A DNA stretch of 64,000 bases from assembly GCF_000340215.1 (NCBI RefSeq), contig NW_006921534.1:496001-560000 (forward strand). The letters run 5' to 3'. The stretch is from Pseudocercospora fijiensis CIRAD86. Its lineage: Eukaryota > Ascomycota > Dothideomycetes > Mycosphaerellales > Mycosphaerellaceae. Positions 36,612 to 47,390 of this stretch are shown one piece after another. Both the position numbers and the translations under genes were made by a program. The notes beneath the pieces are model-generated. The model had not been told where the DNA came from, searched no databases, and was given only the letters and a program-made list of their open reading frames with translations. Position 1 is the stretch's first letter. Each line of letters starts with the position of its first letter.

Positions 36612-37200
36612 ATCGAGAACTGATGTAAGCATGAAGCATGACGACTTGATGAAAAGCTGGGCCTGAAATAAAAGCCATTGTAAATATAGCAAATGCATAT
36701 TTCAATCTCTCAGGTCATGCTGATACTGTACCTTGCGATACTCGATGCTCAGCTCCCTCACCCTCACCGGCATTTTCCAGCACTTCGTATTACTTCCTAT
36801 ACGTATCGGCTTTGTCTACAGATGTGACACCGACACAACCACGCTCTGACCGGAATTCCACTGCTCTTTTCATCAAGCATCTCGGCTAAGCATCTCGGCT
36901 AAGCAAATTGGTATAGACGGTCACGCATCGCCGAGCTTCACCGTTGCAAAACCCAGCAGAATGTGGCGCCTGCAGCCAACAAGACTATCGCCCGCACTGC
37001 AAACGCCTTTCGAGGTCTAGGTCGCGTGCTTGTTTTCCTCCCATGCGACGTTGTGAGGATGAACATCACAAGTATCCAGCGCCTTCCACCGATGGCTGGA
37101 CTTGCAGTTGAGAATTCTTATCACTGGACCATGCCTTGAGGAGGACAGGATCATGAAACAGACTTCGGAAACATCATTTACCTACCGCCCGGCCTCAGCT
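36612..37200. other. Intergenic, catalase 3' flank
   Basis: Contains AATAAA at 36667-36672, a plausible polyadenylation signal about 55 bases after the catalase stop. An 18-base CATCTCGGCTAAGCATCTCG-type duplication sits near 36880-36905. No gene recognised. Confidence 0.5.
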
Positions 37201-38098
37201 TTTCTTCGTGGAAGAAGCTGGAGTGAAAGGCGCTCAACGTAGCAAGCAATCACGAGCACATGTTGCAAGAGTCAATAGACAGCGGCAGAAACTTAAGAAT
37301 CAGGGTGCAACGGGGACAGGAAGCTCATGTAATCCATCATCCGCCACATCACCTCCTGCAACTGCGACCTCGTCTCGGAAGAAGTCGAATGCTCCTCGAA
37401 ATGGCAAGGACGATGCGAACAGCGCGGAGGGAGGATCCGATATTTCCATGACCATTGCTCGACGAAATCATTCTTCTACGTTTATGCCAAAGACAATAGC
37501 ACCAGTCTTCGGGGGAGTCAGCATCAATGCTTTCAATCAGCATCAGTCCACCGACGCAGCAGATATGGCTACGTACTGCTTCATCATGCAAGGCGACATC
37601 ATGGATTCCTGGCTCGAACTACGCTACAAGCCAATATGGTGGGCGGCATTCTTCCAGCATCCTCTGGTCTATCATTCTCTAAGCTTTTCCTGTGGTGTGC
37701 TCCAAGACGTGATGAGCGGGAGACCCATTCAGGAGTCTAGAATGTTTCATCATCTTCGAACGATTCAGTTGGTCAATATTCTACGCAACTTGACACGCTG
37801 GACACAGTCGACATCGAGCCAATTCTACTGGCGATGCTAACGCTGTGAAGAGTGAACATCGACACCACCACAGTTCGCAAGGAGGTGCCACTTTTATTCT
37901 CGCCACATACGCGAGGACAGAAGTGGGTTCTTACAGCAGGGAACTTGGGAAGAGACGGGTCGCATGCTGTCGCTTTGCAGCACCTGGTGCAGCGAAATGG
38001 AGGATTATCAAATTTCAAGACCTTGGACGGAGCTCCATACACACTATCCGAGGCTTCCGCTTAAGTACTGCCGCCTCCTCTACGAGGAGGTGGAAAGC
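37200..38098 (+). pseudogene. Fungal-specific transcription factor (TF-domain) pseudogene
   Basis: N-terminal basic segment QSRAHVARVNRQRQKLKNQG, a Ser/Thr-rich linker, then the hallmark middle of the fungal TF domain family: DIMDSWLELRYKPIWWAAFF, HPLVYHSLSFSCGVLQDVMSG and HHLRTIQLVNILRN. At about 37788 one base is missing; the frame continues one phase over as DTLDTVDIEPILLAMLTL. It then meets a TGA (37846-37848) where Trp fits, and continues as RVNIDTT and FSPHTRGQKWVLTAGNLG. The gene is then cut at 38099 by the pogo-type element. No ATG begins the frame, so a first exon is missing or upstream. Without the insertion the downstream flank (53056 onward) rejoins at this TA. DNA binding and target genes unknown; no Zn2Cys6 finger is visible. 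Confidence 0.75.
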
Positions 38099-38100
38099 TA

Positions 38101-38142
38101 CCTTATAATCTCGACATTTTCAACAAGTTACATTATAATATT
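38101..38142 (+). repeat. Left terminal inverted repeat of the pogo-type element
   Basis: Pairs with 53013-53055. The outermost 13 bases are identical in inverted orientation; later mismatches are mostly C/T or G/A. Confidence 0.85.
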
Positions 38143-38215
38143 ATTACAACACTAACAACACTATTATATCGCGTTCCTAATCAATTTAGTGTATACTTAT
38201 TATATTTCTAACAAT

Positions 38216-39301
38216 GCTACGAGTCCGTAATACTATATCTACGCGTATACGCCGCCCTATTACGAAACTAACGCCCTACGCGCACGAAGAGAACAGAATT
38301 CAGGCTGTTCTTAACAAGATCTTATCCTTCTACTACGAATACGACGATTATATACCTAATATTAAGCAATAGTCTACCGACGAGTATATAGACTATTAGA
38401 AGCTTCGCTTCCGATATCTTAGCGCTATAGGTCGTCGTAGCGGCCGTAGTACGCTTACTAAACGACAACCTCCGAATTTAAAGATAAAGCCTGCTTAGTA
38501 AACAGCCCTCCTCGAATACTATTATAGGCGCGAGCTTATAGGTCTAGATATACCTATACGTATACTATATATTATTACTAATAATATACTTCTTCGTAAT
38601 ACGCTAGATCTACTTAATCTACCTACGGTAGATAGGCGCTAGTCTAAGAGGTTTATAAAGGAATATAGGCTTTACTAGGTGCTATAGAAGCCTATTAAGA
38701 TAGCACGCAAGGAGGTATATAAACCTAACCGGATAAGACGATAGTATATACGGTTACAAGCGACAATGCTATATTATAACATTACTAATCTACGGCATAT
38801 CTAGAACTTCGATAAGACAAGCTTCTATATTAGAATTAGAGGCAAGGAATATATAGTTACTATAGACCTAAAGCGTCGTTCTTAGTTAGCCTCTAAGACT
38901 AATAGAAAGCATATAACTTTAGTTGAATTAGTTAATGCTATAGGCAATTATATACTACTAATGCTTATCGCTACTAGTAAGGTACTACAAGAACGGTATT
39001 TTACTAAGCTGTCTAGTTCTATACTAGTTAATGTAATAGAGAGCGGCTATATAAACGACAACTCGGCCTATTACTATATCTAGCACTTCTATAAGTACTC
39101 GAAACGTTATATAGTTAATAAGGACTAGTAGCGCATACTAATATGCGACAATTATAGCTCTTACGACTTCTAGGAGTTCCTAGAATTTGTATAGTCTTAT
39201 AAGATAGTAGTCTTCGGTCTACTAGCTTATATATTATACTTCCTTTAACTACTAGATATAGTACTATTCTAGCCCTTTAAACACTACTATAGGTAGGCTA
39301 T
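38216..39301 (+). pseudogene. pogo-type DDE transposase, 5' part
   Basis: Begins at ATG 38216 (MLRVRNTISTRIRRP). Catalytic-domain landmarks can be read through the RIP stops: NFDKTSFYIRIRGKEY near 38810-38855 (first Asp region), YYYI-HFYKYSKRYIVNKD near 39070-39130, RILICDNYSSYDF near 39132-39170 where pogo transposases have RLLI-D-H-SH, and LLDIVLF-PFKHYYR near 39249-39295. The codons are intact in number: the frame runs without indels to the gypsy insertion. His codons have become Tyr and Gln codons stop, as RIP predicts. Confidence 0.8.
39298..39301. repeat. Left copy of the gypsy target-site duplication, CTAT
   Basis: CTAT directly left of the left LTR, repeated at 51578-51581 directly right of the right LTR. 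Removing one copy restores the transposase reading frame. Confidence 0.8.
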
Positions 39302-39580
39302 TGAAGGACGGAAACTAACACTACTACTACTACTTGTAGCAATAGTACAGGCTACCGAGGGTAACATAACCTATAGCAATATAGGCAGCTATGTTTAGCA
39401 AGATAGGATAACGAGACTATCGCTTAGGCTAATAACTAGAGCCCTGCAATATAGGCATTATAGAAGTGTAATATAAACAATGTGCTGTACGAGGTTAATA
39501 ATCTGTCTACTCTATAGAAGGAGGCCTCTTATATAGGCTTAAAACTAGCCTATAGGTGTAGGGCCGGTTACTAGCTAATA
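39302..39580 (-). repeat. 3' LTR of the gypsy element
   Basis: 279 bp, starts TGAAGGACGG on the plus strand and ends CTAGCTAATA. It matches 51299-51577 with no indels and about 12 transitions. Contains GTAGCAATAG and GAAGGAGGCCTCTT as longer invariant stretches. Confidence 0.9.
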
Positions 39581-39595
39581 TCCCTCCCTTTCTTC
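39581..39595 (-). other. Polypurine tract of the gypsy element
   Basis: GAAGAAAGGGAGGGA on the minus strand, directly adjacent to the 3' LTR, where second-strand DNA synthesis is primed. Its position independently confirms the LTR border and the minus-strand orientation. Confidence 0.8.
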
Positions 39596-39686
39596 GTATC
39601 TAACTAGACACGCTTTACATTGCGCGCTTAAAACAAACATGTATGCATCCTTAGCGTTCTTAGCTAAGGCTATTTTTAGAACTCCG

Positions 39687-39715
39687 CAATAATACCCCCG
39701 GGGTAGCATTAATCC
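39687..39715. repeat. GC-core palindrome 1 (after ORF3)
   Basis: AATAATACCCCCGGGGTAGC with flanking ATTA, lying 54 bases past the ORF3 stop on the minus strand. Same core as the copies at 42929, 43354, 47362 and 50604. Confidence 0.85.
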
Positions 39716-39768
39716 TAGATACTATAATTATATAAAAACAACTTCCTAAGCAACACTATACAGACCTA

Positions 39769-42504
39769 CTATTGCTTTAACGCGCCGTAATCCTTACTAG
39801 CAATAACCTTATCTACTAGTCGGCTCTCGAAATCTCCTCCGTATACGTTGAAGCTATTAGTACCGAAGTACTATCCCTCGTAGAAAGCTTAATTAACGAG
39901 GAGGTTAGTAGCCTTTTCCGTCGTAGCATTCTCCTAATTGTATAGATATTCCTTAAGTCCCTCGTTATTAAGCTAGAGGATCTGTTTAACTTCGTTCTAA
40001 ATAACGTAACTTAACTAAGGAATCCTACTAACTAGGGCGTCGGAGATGCAACTAAGGCCTTCGACTAAGATAGTAGTAGGGAAGGGGAACGGTACGAAGG
40101 TATTCGAACCTAGAAGGGCGGTTAGATTGCGGTGCGCCTTAGCAACCTTAGCGACGGTTAAGTTGTCGTAACCCTCAATCTTAGTGCCGTCGATAACGCG
40201 AGAATAGCCTAGGTTAATTAATATGCGGTTGCTCTTAGTCTTTAGATTACTATATAGTAGGTATAGTATCTAAATAGAGACTTCGCATTCCTTTAGAGGG
40301 TTAAGGATCTACTCTGCCTTACGCCCCTTACTATTAGGCTAACTATCGAATATATAGTCGAGGTCGTCGCCGGTAAGGTACTTGTTAGTAAGCTTGCCGA
40401 TCTTGCTTAGCGGGACTAGGCTACGAGCCTTAAGCTTCTTAACCTAGTTCGCAAAGACCTCGGGCTAATGTATGCCTTCGACAATAGTAGAGTAGCTAGT
40501 CTCATCCTTAGACATAAGACAGACCTTAATACGTAGGTAACTAGCACCCTCGCTAGCTGCGAGCTTAACTATATCTTATCCGAGACGAGTAGACTCCTTA
40601 GAAGGACAGTTCTCGTAAGTACCGCCAACCTTAAAGAACTTAGTAGGCTTAGGGACGGAGATAAGCTCGTATACGTAATTAGGTCGAAGGGCGACAGCTA
40701 GGAGCTATAAGGCAGGGTACTAGCGGACGATTTAGTTGCTTACACTATAAGTTTAAAGGGCATTGCGGCCTTCCTGCTTAGACTTAGGCATGTTACGTAT
40801 ATACTAAAGGTATATCTTAAACTCTTCCTATATTAGGTCGATAAGGAAAGGAAGATATGCTCTACGAGGCTCTTATAACTAACTAAAGACTTAAGGGAAG
40901 ACGGCATTACTAGTCTAGCGAAAGCGATCGAAGGAGGTGCCTTAGCTAAGAATGCCGGTAACGAACTTGCTCTAGCGATCCGTTAGCGTAAGGGCGCGAG
41001 TAATAGTACTAGTAGGGTTAAACGCGTAGAGTCCTAGAGATATCGGGGCGGCAATAGGGCGTCTAGGAAACTAGTTAGTATAGGCCTAATTAGCCTTAAG
41101 GGCAGCGAAGGCGTCTTAATTAGGAACCTTACGACTAATCTTTAATAGGCGACCGACGAGGACAATCGCCTTAGTACTAGTATAGAGACTATAGACCTTA
41201 GCGGCCTTCTTAATATAGTTAGTATATATAGAGAACGGCTCTTCTCCTAGCTTACTAAGGTCGTCGAGCTGTTAATAGATAGATAGGGTAGCAGGAGCTT
41301 TGCCTATATCGGCTTTAGGAACTATATCGATCTTAGTAATAAGGTACGTAATAGAGTCGCCCTTATAAGAACTATAAATGTTCTTAGTTAATAGGATCGG
41401 CGAGAGCCCTCTATCTCTACGCTCGCTAAAGGAGCCTTCGGAGGAGACATCTTCTAGTAGTATATCTAGTATATTAACATCCGAGTTACTATAGTTAGTA
41501 CTATAGTTAGTCCTAGAAGGGGCGCTATACTTCTTAGTAGCCTTGCGGAGGGCCTAGCGAGTATACAATGCCTTCTTACGCGCTGCTTCGGCCTTAGCGC
41601 GCTCGTCCTTAACTTCCTAAGGGACCTTATAGTTGCGGGTCGAGCGACGGTCTTAAGCCTACATCTCCGTAGCGAGCGCGAAACTAGTAGCCGTATCGGC
41701 CTCTATTTCTAGGCGAAGAGCCTTACGTTTAAGGATATTAACGATAGGAGCCTCTTAACCTTTAATAATAAAACCTATACTATTAATACGATAGCCCTTC
41801 TCTTTTAGTAGATCCTTAGTTATCTATATATTAAGATCGATCTAGACAATTGTATCGTAGTGCCGCTTCTAGTAGGATGTCGTAAAGTCGTTAAGCACAA
41901 AGGACAAGTTAAGTGACTACTTGCCTACCTTCTTACTAGCGGTAGATATACGATAGATTATAGTGCGGGAAAGGTGCTCGGCGCCTTAACGACGGACCTT
42001 ATACTTATTAACGAACGAAGAGACCTACTTAGTACGCTCTTATCTACCGTAGGCGAAGTTAACAAGGCTCTTAGGAAGACTACTTAGTCCTCCCTAATAT
42101 TCGAAGGCCTAGTCGAGGGTCTTAAAGCGCAAGCGAATCTAGGTACTAGCTGTCTCGAGGCTATAGACGATAGGAAAGGCTTGTTCGATATCTATATCGT
42201 TAAGGACCTCGCGCTTAAAGATACGCTTACCGATAGACTAACGTAAGTTGTTTATACCGTACGTAACTAAGATAGCAGCCTTCTTAATATTCCTATTAAT
42301 AACGCGCAGTAGGGTACGAGCGTTCTAGATCTTCTCTTAAGGGTCTTTAAGGGCGGTAACGATCTAGAAGCAATACTCGAGACTAGTTATAGTAGCTAAG
42401 GCGCTATCGGAGGGGGCTTCGATCGGAACTAGTACGCCTAGGTTTAGGGCTCGTAGGTTGCTGCTACTGCTAGCACCTAGCGGATTTAGGGCGCCGGAAG
42501 ACAT
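39769..42504 (-). pseudogene. Gypsy ORF3: long unrecognised protein in the 3' (env-like) position
   Basis: ATG at 42504 (MSSGALNPLGASSSSNLRAL), stop at 39769; 2736 bases, exactly 912 codons. I can read it as one frame without indels, broken only by RIP-type TAG/TAA. Composition is soluble: an Ala/Lys/Glu-rich helical middle (AKAEAARKKAL near 41580), an acidic/Ser segment, and a C-terminal part with KARSLVPLSKIGKLTNKYLT and NVYGGDFESRLVDKV. No signal peptide, transmembrane helix, chromodomain or enzyme motif is visible, so it is not obviously an envelope protein. It lies downstream of pol on the same strand, bracketed by palindromes. Retention of a full-length frame implies it was functional when the element inserted. 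Function unknown; homologue search is the obvious test. Confidence 0.7.
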
Positions 42505-42928
42505 CTTAGTCGACCGGAGCGGAAAGGAGTTAGTAACGAGCTTGCAAAAACGTTCGTAGCTTATTAATAATAATTAAAGGGTTTAGATAGAAGGAGGGGG
42601 AGGGGTAGGCGGTAGTAAGTTAGTTAGTATTCGAGTAGAAGAAAGAGCTTAGAAGGCTCGCCTTAAATAGGGTACGAAGGTAGCGTAGTCCGTATATTCC
42701 GGTAAAGCAAACGGATAACGATTATATATAGACCCTAAAAAGTAAAGCTATATACGAGACTCCTTTGTTAGTAGGGCGGCTAAAGTTTAACAATCGATCT
42801 AGCTAATTGCTAGTAGCGACTACGCGCCTTTATTAACCTCTAGCTTTCGTAGATTCCCGCGCACTCGAAATATAACTAGTTAGTTCGAGTACCTAGTAGC
42901 AATCTATAGTAGTAAGGCTAGCGGGACT

Positions 42929-42953
42929 AATAACACCCCCGGGGTAGCATTAG
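42929..42953. repeat. GC-core palindrome 2 (upstream of ORF3)
   Basis: AATAACACCCCCGGGGTAGC followed by ATTAG, about 425 bases upstream of the ORF3 ATG. Confidence 0.85.
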
Positions 42954-43353
42954 TTTTTCTCTAGAGATGCTCGGCAACTAGGAGCAAATCGCCTAGGCCT
43001 AGCGCAGCTTATATTAGCCTATAGCACTATCGTTGTAGATATAGCATTACCTTTTATAGTAGCAGGCATATAAACGTAGCCCGTGCGTTCTTCTTTCTTC
43101 TAGACACTAAGCTTAGCGGCCTAAGGTCCTTATTCTTAGAGGCTATAGGCCTAGGTTGCTACGTCTATCTAAGAGCTAGGAAGGGAGAGGGATCCTCCCT
43201 TTCTTAGTGTCCTACGTAACTAATGCTAATTAGGGTAGGAACAATCTCTAGCAGAGTACCTTGTTATCGTTGCTACTTAAGGATAGTTGCTAGAGTCTAG
43301 GAACCTAGAGGGAAGTAGTCCTAGAAGGGTAAAGGGTTAGGTTCGGCTATTTT
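42954..43353. other. Spacer between two palindromes inside the gypsy element
   Basis: About 400 bases with no protein-like frame on either strand. It is bounded on both sides by GC-core palindromes, so it could be a leader, a promoter for ORF3, or a structured RNA segment. Confidence 0.4.
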
Positions 43354-43382
43354 CCTAATACTACCCCCGGGGTATTATTAGG
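43354..43382. repeat. GC-core palindrome 3 (after ORF2)
   Basis: CCTAATACTACCCCCGGGGT followed by ATTATTAGG: an almost perfect 28-29-base palindrome, the most symmetric copy. Confidence 0.9.
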
Positions 43383-43647
43383 AAAACACGCCTCGTATAG
43401 TTCTATCTAAGGAAACAAGAGCAAAGGAATAAAGTTACAGCAATATTAATCGAAAGCAAAGGCAAAGCAAAGGACAATAACAAGATAAACTAAAGCAACA
43501 AACGAGAGTATAAATATTAGTAGGAACGGATAGCAGGTAAGGACTAAAGGTATAGGGCGGCACTGTATTAACAGCGTAGAGAACGATTAACAAGAGCAAG
43601 GAAGCAACGTAGTAGAGGTAGATAGAGGCAAGGAAGAGCAAGCAATT

Positions 43648-46600
43648 ATTTAGTCTCGGGGTCGTCTAGCTATAATTCTAGGCGGTCTTTATCGCTAGAC
43701 TAGTTAGGTTCCTCGGAGTTAGAGTTAGATAGCTAGAAGTCTAGTTTACTATTAGAATCGGAATTAACATCGGAAACGCTCTATATATAGTTAATCCGTA
43801 TATAACCCTCCCTTTGTTCTTAAGTCATTCCTAATAGCTTACTAAGACGAATCTAGGGATAGGCATAGTTGTTAGGCAGAACAGGATCTATAATAGCGGT
43901 AGGATCCTCCTTCCGATAGGCATCTAAGGACGGCAGAGGGTCTATAGAGGTACTAACTTCCTCCTCGGTTAGCGGAGGGCGGGCAGGTTTACGTAACTTA
44001 ACGATCTTCTTTAGATTAGCCCGAGGGTAAGAGTGCTTCAAGGTAGTACTATCTAGCTCCTAAAGAAGGTATACGGAACCCGAGTAAAGGACCTCCTTTA
44101 CTCTATAAGGACCCTTCTACTTAAAGGCTAGCTTATAGGAGTAACTATACTCTAGTTCGGACCGGTATAGAAGGACTATATCGCTAACCTTTAGAGGCTC
44201 CTAATTTATAGCATTATAGTTATTAAATCACTGCTTAGCCTCTTTCCGAAGCCGACGTTGTCGAGCAAGACCCTCTTAAGAAGTCGTAGTTATATCCTTA
44301 AGAGCCTTAGCCCGTAGGGCAAGAAGGTCTGCCCTAGTACGAACAGACCCCTAATCGTAAACGCCGTGCGTACGATAGGACAATTCAATAGGAAGAACGG
44401 CGTCCCTCCTAATTATAAGTTTAGCTAGTATAAGTCTAGTCGTATCGACAATAGTAGTTCGGTCCGCCTAGAGAAGGGCTAGGACGCGGGTAGAAATAGG
44501 AACTAATCTATCGCTACTATTAGTTATCTTAGACAGGGTATTAATTAACGACCGATAGCTGCGCTTAACAATAGCATTCGACTAGGGATAGTATAGGGAG
44601 ATACGAACGTTCTTCGCCCCGTACAAAATAAGCAGCGCTTAAACCTCCTTAGCTATATTGTTCGTAGCGTTGTCTAAGATAACCTCGTAAGGTGTTCCCT
44701 AGCGGCAAAATAGATCCTTAAACAGGAAGGTAGCTATATTACGGGCATTAATAGCACCGCAACCTTTATAGAAATAATAGGCCTCCGGCTATCGAGAAAG
44801 ACCCTCTCGAATAATATATAGGCTATTATTGCGGCTAAGATAGACCCTATCGCTATACTACCGCTCCCTAACTAACTAGGTAGTAGGGATACGTAGCTCT
44901 CCTAGACGCCGGTAGCTATTCCTAAAGTTACACTTAGGACAGCTCTTATAGTAGCGGGAGATATTAGCCTATACGCCGTCCTACTAGTAGCGTCGACGAA
45001 GGACATCGAAGGTGCCCTCCGCCGCCCGGTAGCCGAGCTTATCGTAAACAGAGCGAAGGATTTCTTATCGGGCTGCTAGATCGTTAATAATACGCTAGAG
45101 AGGTGCATTAACTATCGCTTATCGCTAAAGGATTCGATCTTTAACTAGGAATCGTCGAGAATAGCGAATAACCCGACGGTATTAACTCTTTAACAGACTA
45201 GGAGCTCTCTTCGTATAGGTAAGGAAGTAGGCGATATTATAGGAGTCGTCGGAGTAGACCCTATTAAGGATATTATCCCTACCTAGTTCGCCCGCCTTAG
45301 TATCGTCCTAGTCCTCGCCGTTAGTAGTAGGGTCTTCGTTAGGCTAGTTACTAGGTTAGTCGTCGGCAGTAGACTTAGTAATTACTAGCATAGCGTTAAT
45401 ATAGAAGGCAGTAAAGAAGGTACGGTTAATAACCGCATCGACATCCTCTTCTTCTATTATCTCGGCGATGTCTTCGTCTATAGCAGGCCTTCTAGAAAGG
45501 CTATCCGGTCTAGTATGCTTCTTACTAGGAATATAGAAGACGTCGAAATCAAACAAATAGATCTAGGCAACCTACCGAGCTATCGTAGAGTTAGGCAGGT
45601 CGGAGGCTATACGGTTAAGTTAATAGACTAGCGTCTAAGCGTCGACTTCTAGGCGAAAGAATACTCTAAAGAGCTAAGGTCGGAACTTCTTAAGAGCCTT
45701 ATAGACACTAAGGCACTCTCGCTTACTAGTATCGTATCGGGCCTCGATAGGTTTCTATAGACCGGACTCGTACCGAATAGGGTAACGTAAGGAGGGCTCC
45801 TTACGATTACACTGCATTAGTATCTCGCCGTAGCCTTCCCCGCTCGAGTCGATAGCAATAATTAGTAGACCTGCGCCTTCCGAGTAGTTAATAGAGGTAA
45901 GCGTAGGCGCGCTAATAAGTACCTTAGTAACCTTATCCTTAGCGGCTTAGTAAACGGAGGTCTATTCAAATTCTGCATCCTTCTTAAGCAAGGCGTATAG
46001 AGGCTTGTATACTAACACAAAGTTCTCGACCTAGATACGGAAGTAGGAGACTACTCTAAGCTAGATCCGGACATCTTTCTAATAGGTAGGGTCGGGCTAG
46101 GATACAATCTTTAGGACCCGTACATTGTTAGGATAGCGGCCGTTCTTATTAGTTACAAACCCGACAATGTTTATTCGTTTATATAGGAGCTAAAGCTTCT
46201 CCCTATGCACCGTTAGGTTAGCTCGCTCTAGGTCGTAGAGGACACTATCGAGGTTCTAAATATATTCGAGAAAGAACCTACGGATACTAGGCTCCACTTC
46301 TTTATTATCGTACCTAGTTTTAGGGCCCTTAATACCGATATCGTTAAGGAAAGGCATCGCTATATAGGAGATATAGGCCGCGAGGACTTGGTTTATAATG
46401 CGAACGAACTAGGCTACGGAGTTAGTTGCCCCTTATAGAAGGGTAGTTTGTCTATATAGCCTAAGAGGTGTCTCGAAACTAGTAAGGTCGCGGCTATCCG
46501 GATAGAGAGGGATCTAGTCGTAGCCCGAGAAAACATTAACTAGTAAGGCTATAACATAGTTAGCAAAAGCTTCCGAGAACCTATTAGTCTCCGGAGGGAG

Positions 46601-47360
46601 GTTAGTATCTCTAATCGTAACTACGTTAAACTTTTATATAGCGTTAATTAGACGGTACTTCTTTAGTTCCCTAGGAGCTATCTTTTTCTAAACTAGGAAG
46701 TATAGGTTACAATACGAGGCATAGGAAGGCTCTAAGGTGCTAGCCTTTATACGCTACCGTATTATGTCTTTAACTATACCTCTTAGGCTTAGGTTTAGCT
46801 TAAACCCTAGGTAAGCCTAAGGCTTATACTCGATCGTTCGGATCCTCTATAGAGGGGCAACCTCCGGATTAATCCTGCCTAGATGCGTAAAGTTATATAC
46901 TAATACGGCTTCGCGGTTATATAGAAGCTCGTATAGCAAATCTAGTTCAAGATCCGAAAGCTCGATGCTAGGTTTAATGTTCGCTAGTCTCTCCGGCGTT
47001 AGCCTCGATCCCTTAGGAATAGCGGAGAACTTTTTAGTAATGTACCTCTAGTCGTATAGACTATCCCTAGGTATTAATATCGCTTCGCGGTTAAGGCACT
47101 TTTGTCGCTAGTTAGGATTTCCGCTAGGATTAGACCTATCGGTTATATGCACGCTGCCCTTTACGGGCTTAATCTTATTAGCTACCCTCTTATATAGGGT
47201 ATATATACTAACCGCTCGTAATACTCGAGCCCTCTCTCTTTAACGTTAGGCCCGGAGATTAGCGCAACAGAACAGCGCGTAAACTTTATTAGAAGTCTCC
47301 TTAAGTCGGTAGGTATGTAGCTAGTAATCCTAATTTATAATTCCGGCGAAAACGTTAGAT
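43648..47360 (-). pseudogene. Gypsy ORF2: reverse transcriptase, RNase H and integrase
   Basis: Pol polyprotein relic. RT: RDLTSFETPLRLY near 46490-46520, catalytic box as PFLNDIGIKGP near 46324-46357 (FLDD expected; GAC to AAC in TpG context). RNase H: IIAIDSSGEGYGEILMQ near 45830-45870, ESGL then EARYDTSKRECLSVYKALKK near 45700-45760, and FDFDVFYIPSKKHTRPDSLS at about 45498-45556. Integrase: RRLGELRIP, EVILDNATNN near 44680-44700 (second catalytic Asp), YYP-SNAIVKRSYR near 44540-44600 where the catalytic Glu codon has become Lys, then GPYRVKEVLYSGSVYL near 44060-44110 and YPRANLKKIVKLRKPARPPL at 43990-44040. No chromodomain is evident. The tail is acidic and probably ends near 43648. Confidence 0.85.
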
Positions 47361-47361
47361 T

Positions 47362-47390
47362 CCTAATAATACCCCCGGGGTAGCATTAGC
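47362..47390. repeat. GC-core palindrome 4 (between ORF1 and ORF2)
   Basis: CCTAATAATACCCCCGGGGT followed by AGCATTAGC, placed exactly at the gag-protease/pol junction. Confidence 0.88.

Noticed and set aside
39769..42504. ORF3 as a retroviral-type envelope
   Set aside because: Only its position suggests it. No signal peptide, membrane helix or Cys-rich ectodomain can be seen, so it is left unassigned.
43435..43641. Hydrophobic 68-codon minus-strand ORF after gypsy pol
   Set aside because: It lies in the untranslated stretch between the pol stop and a palindrome. The Leu/Tyr richness is what RIP-biased codons give. A small membrane protein cannot be excluded but nothing supports it.
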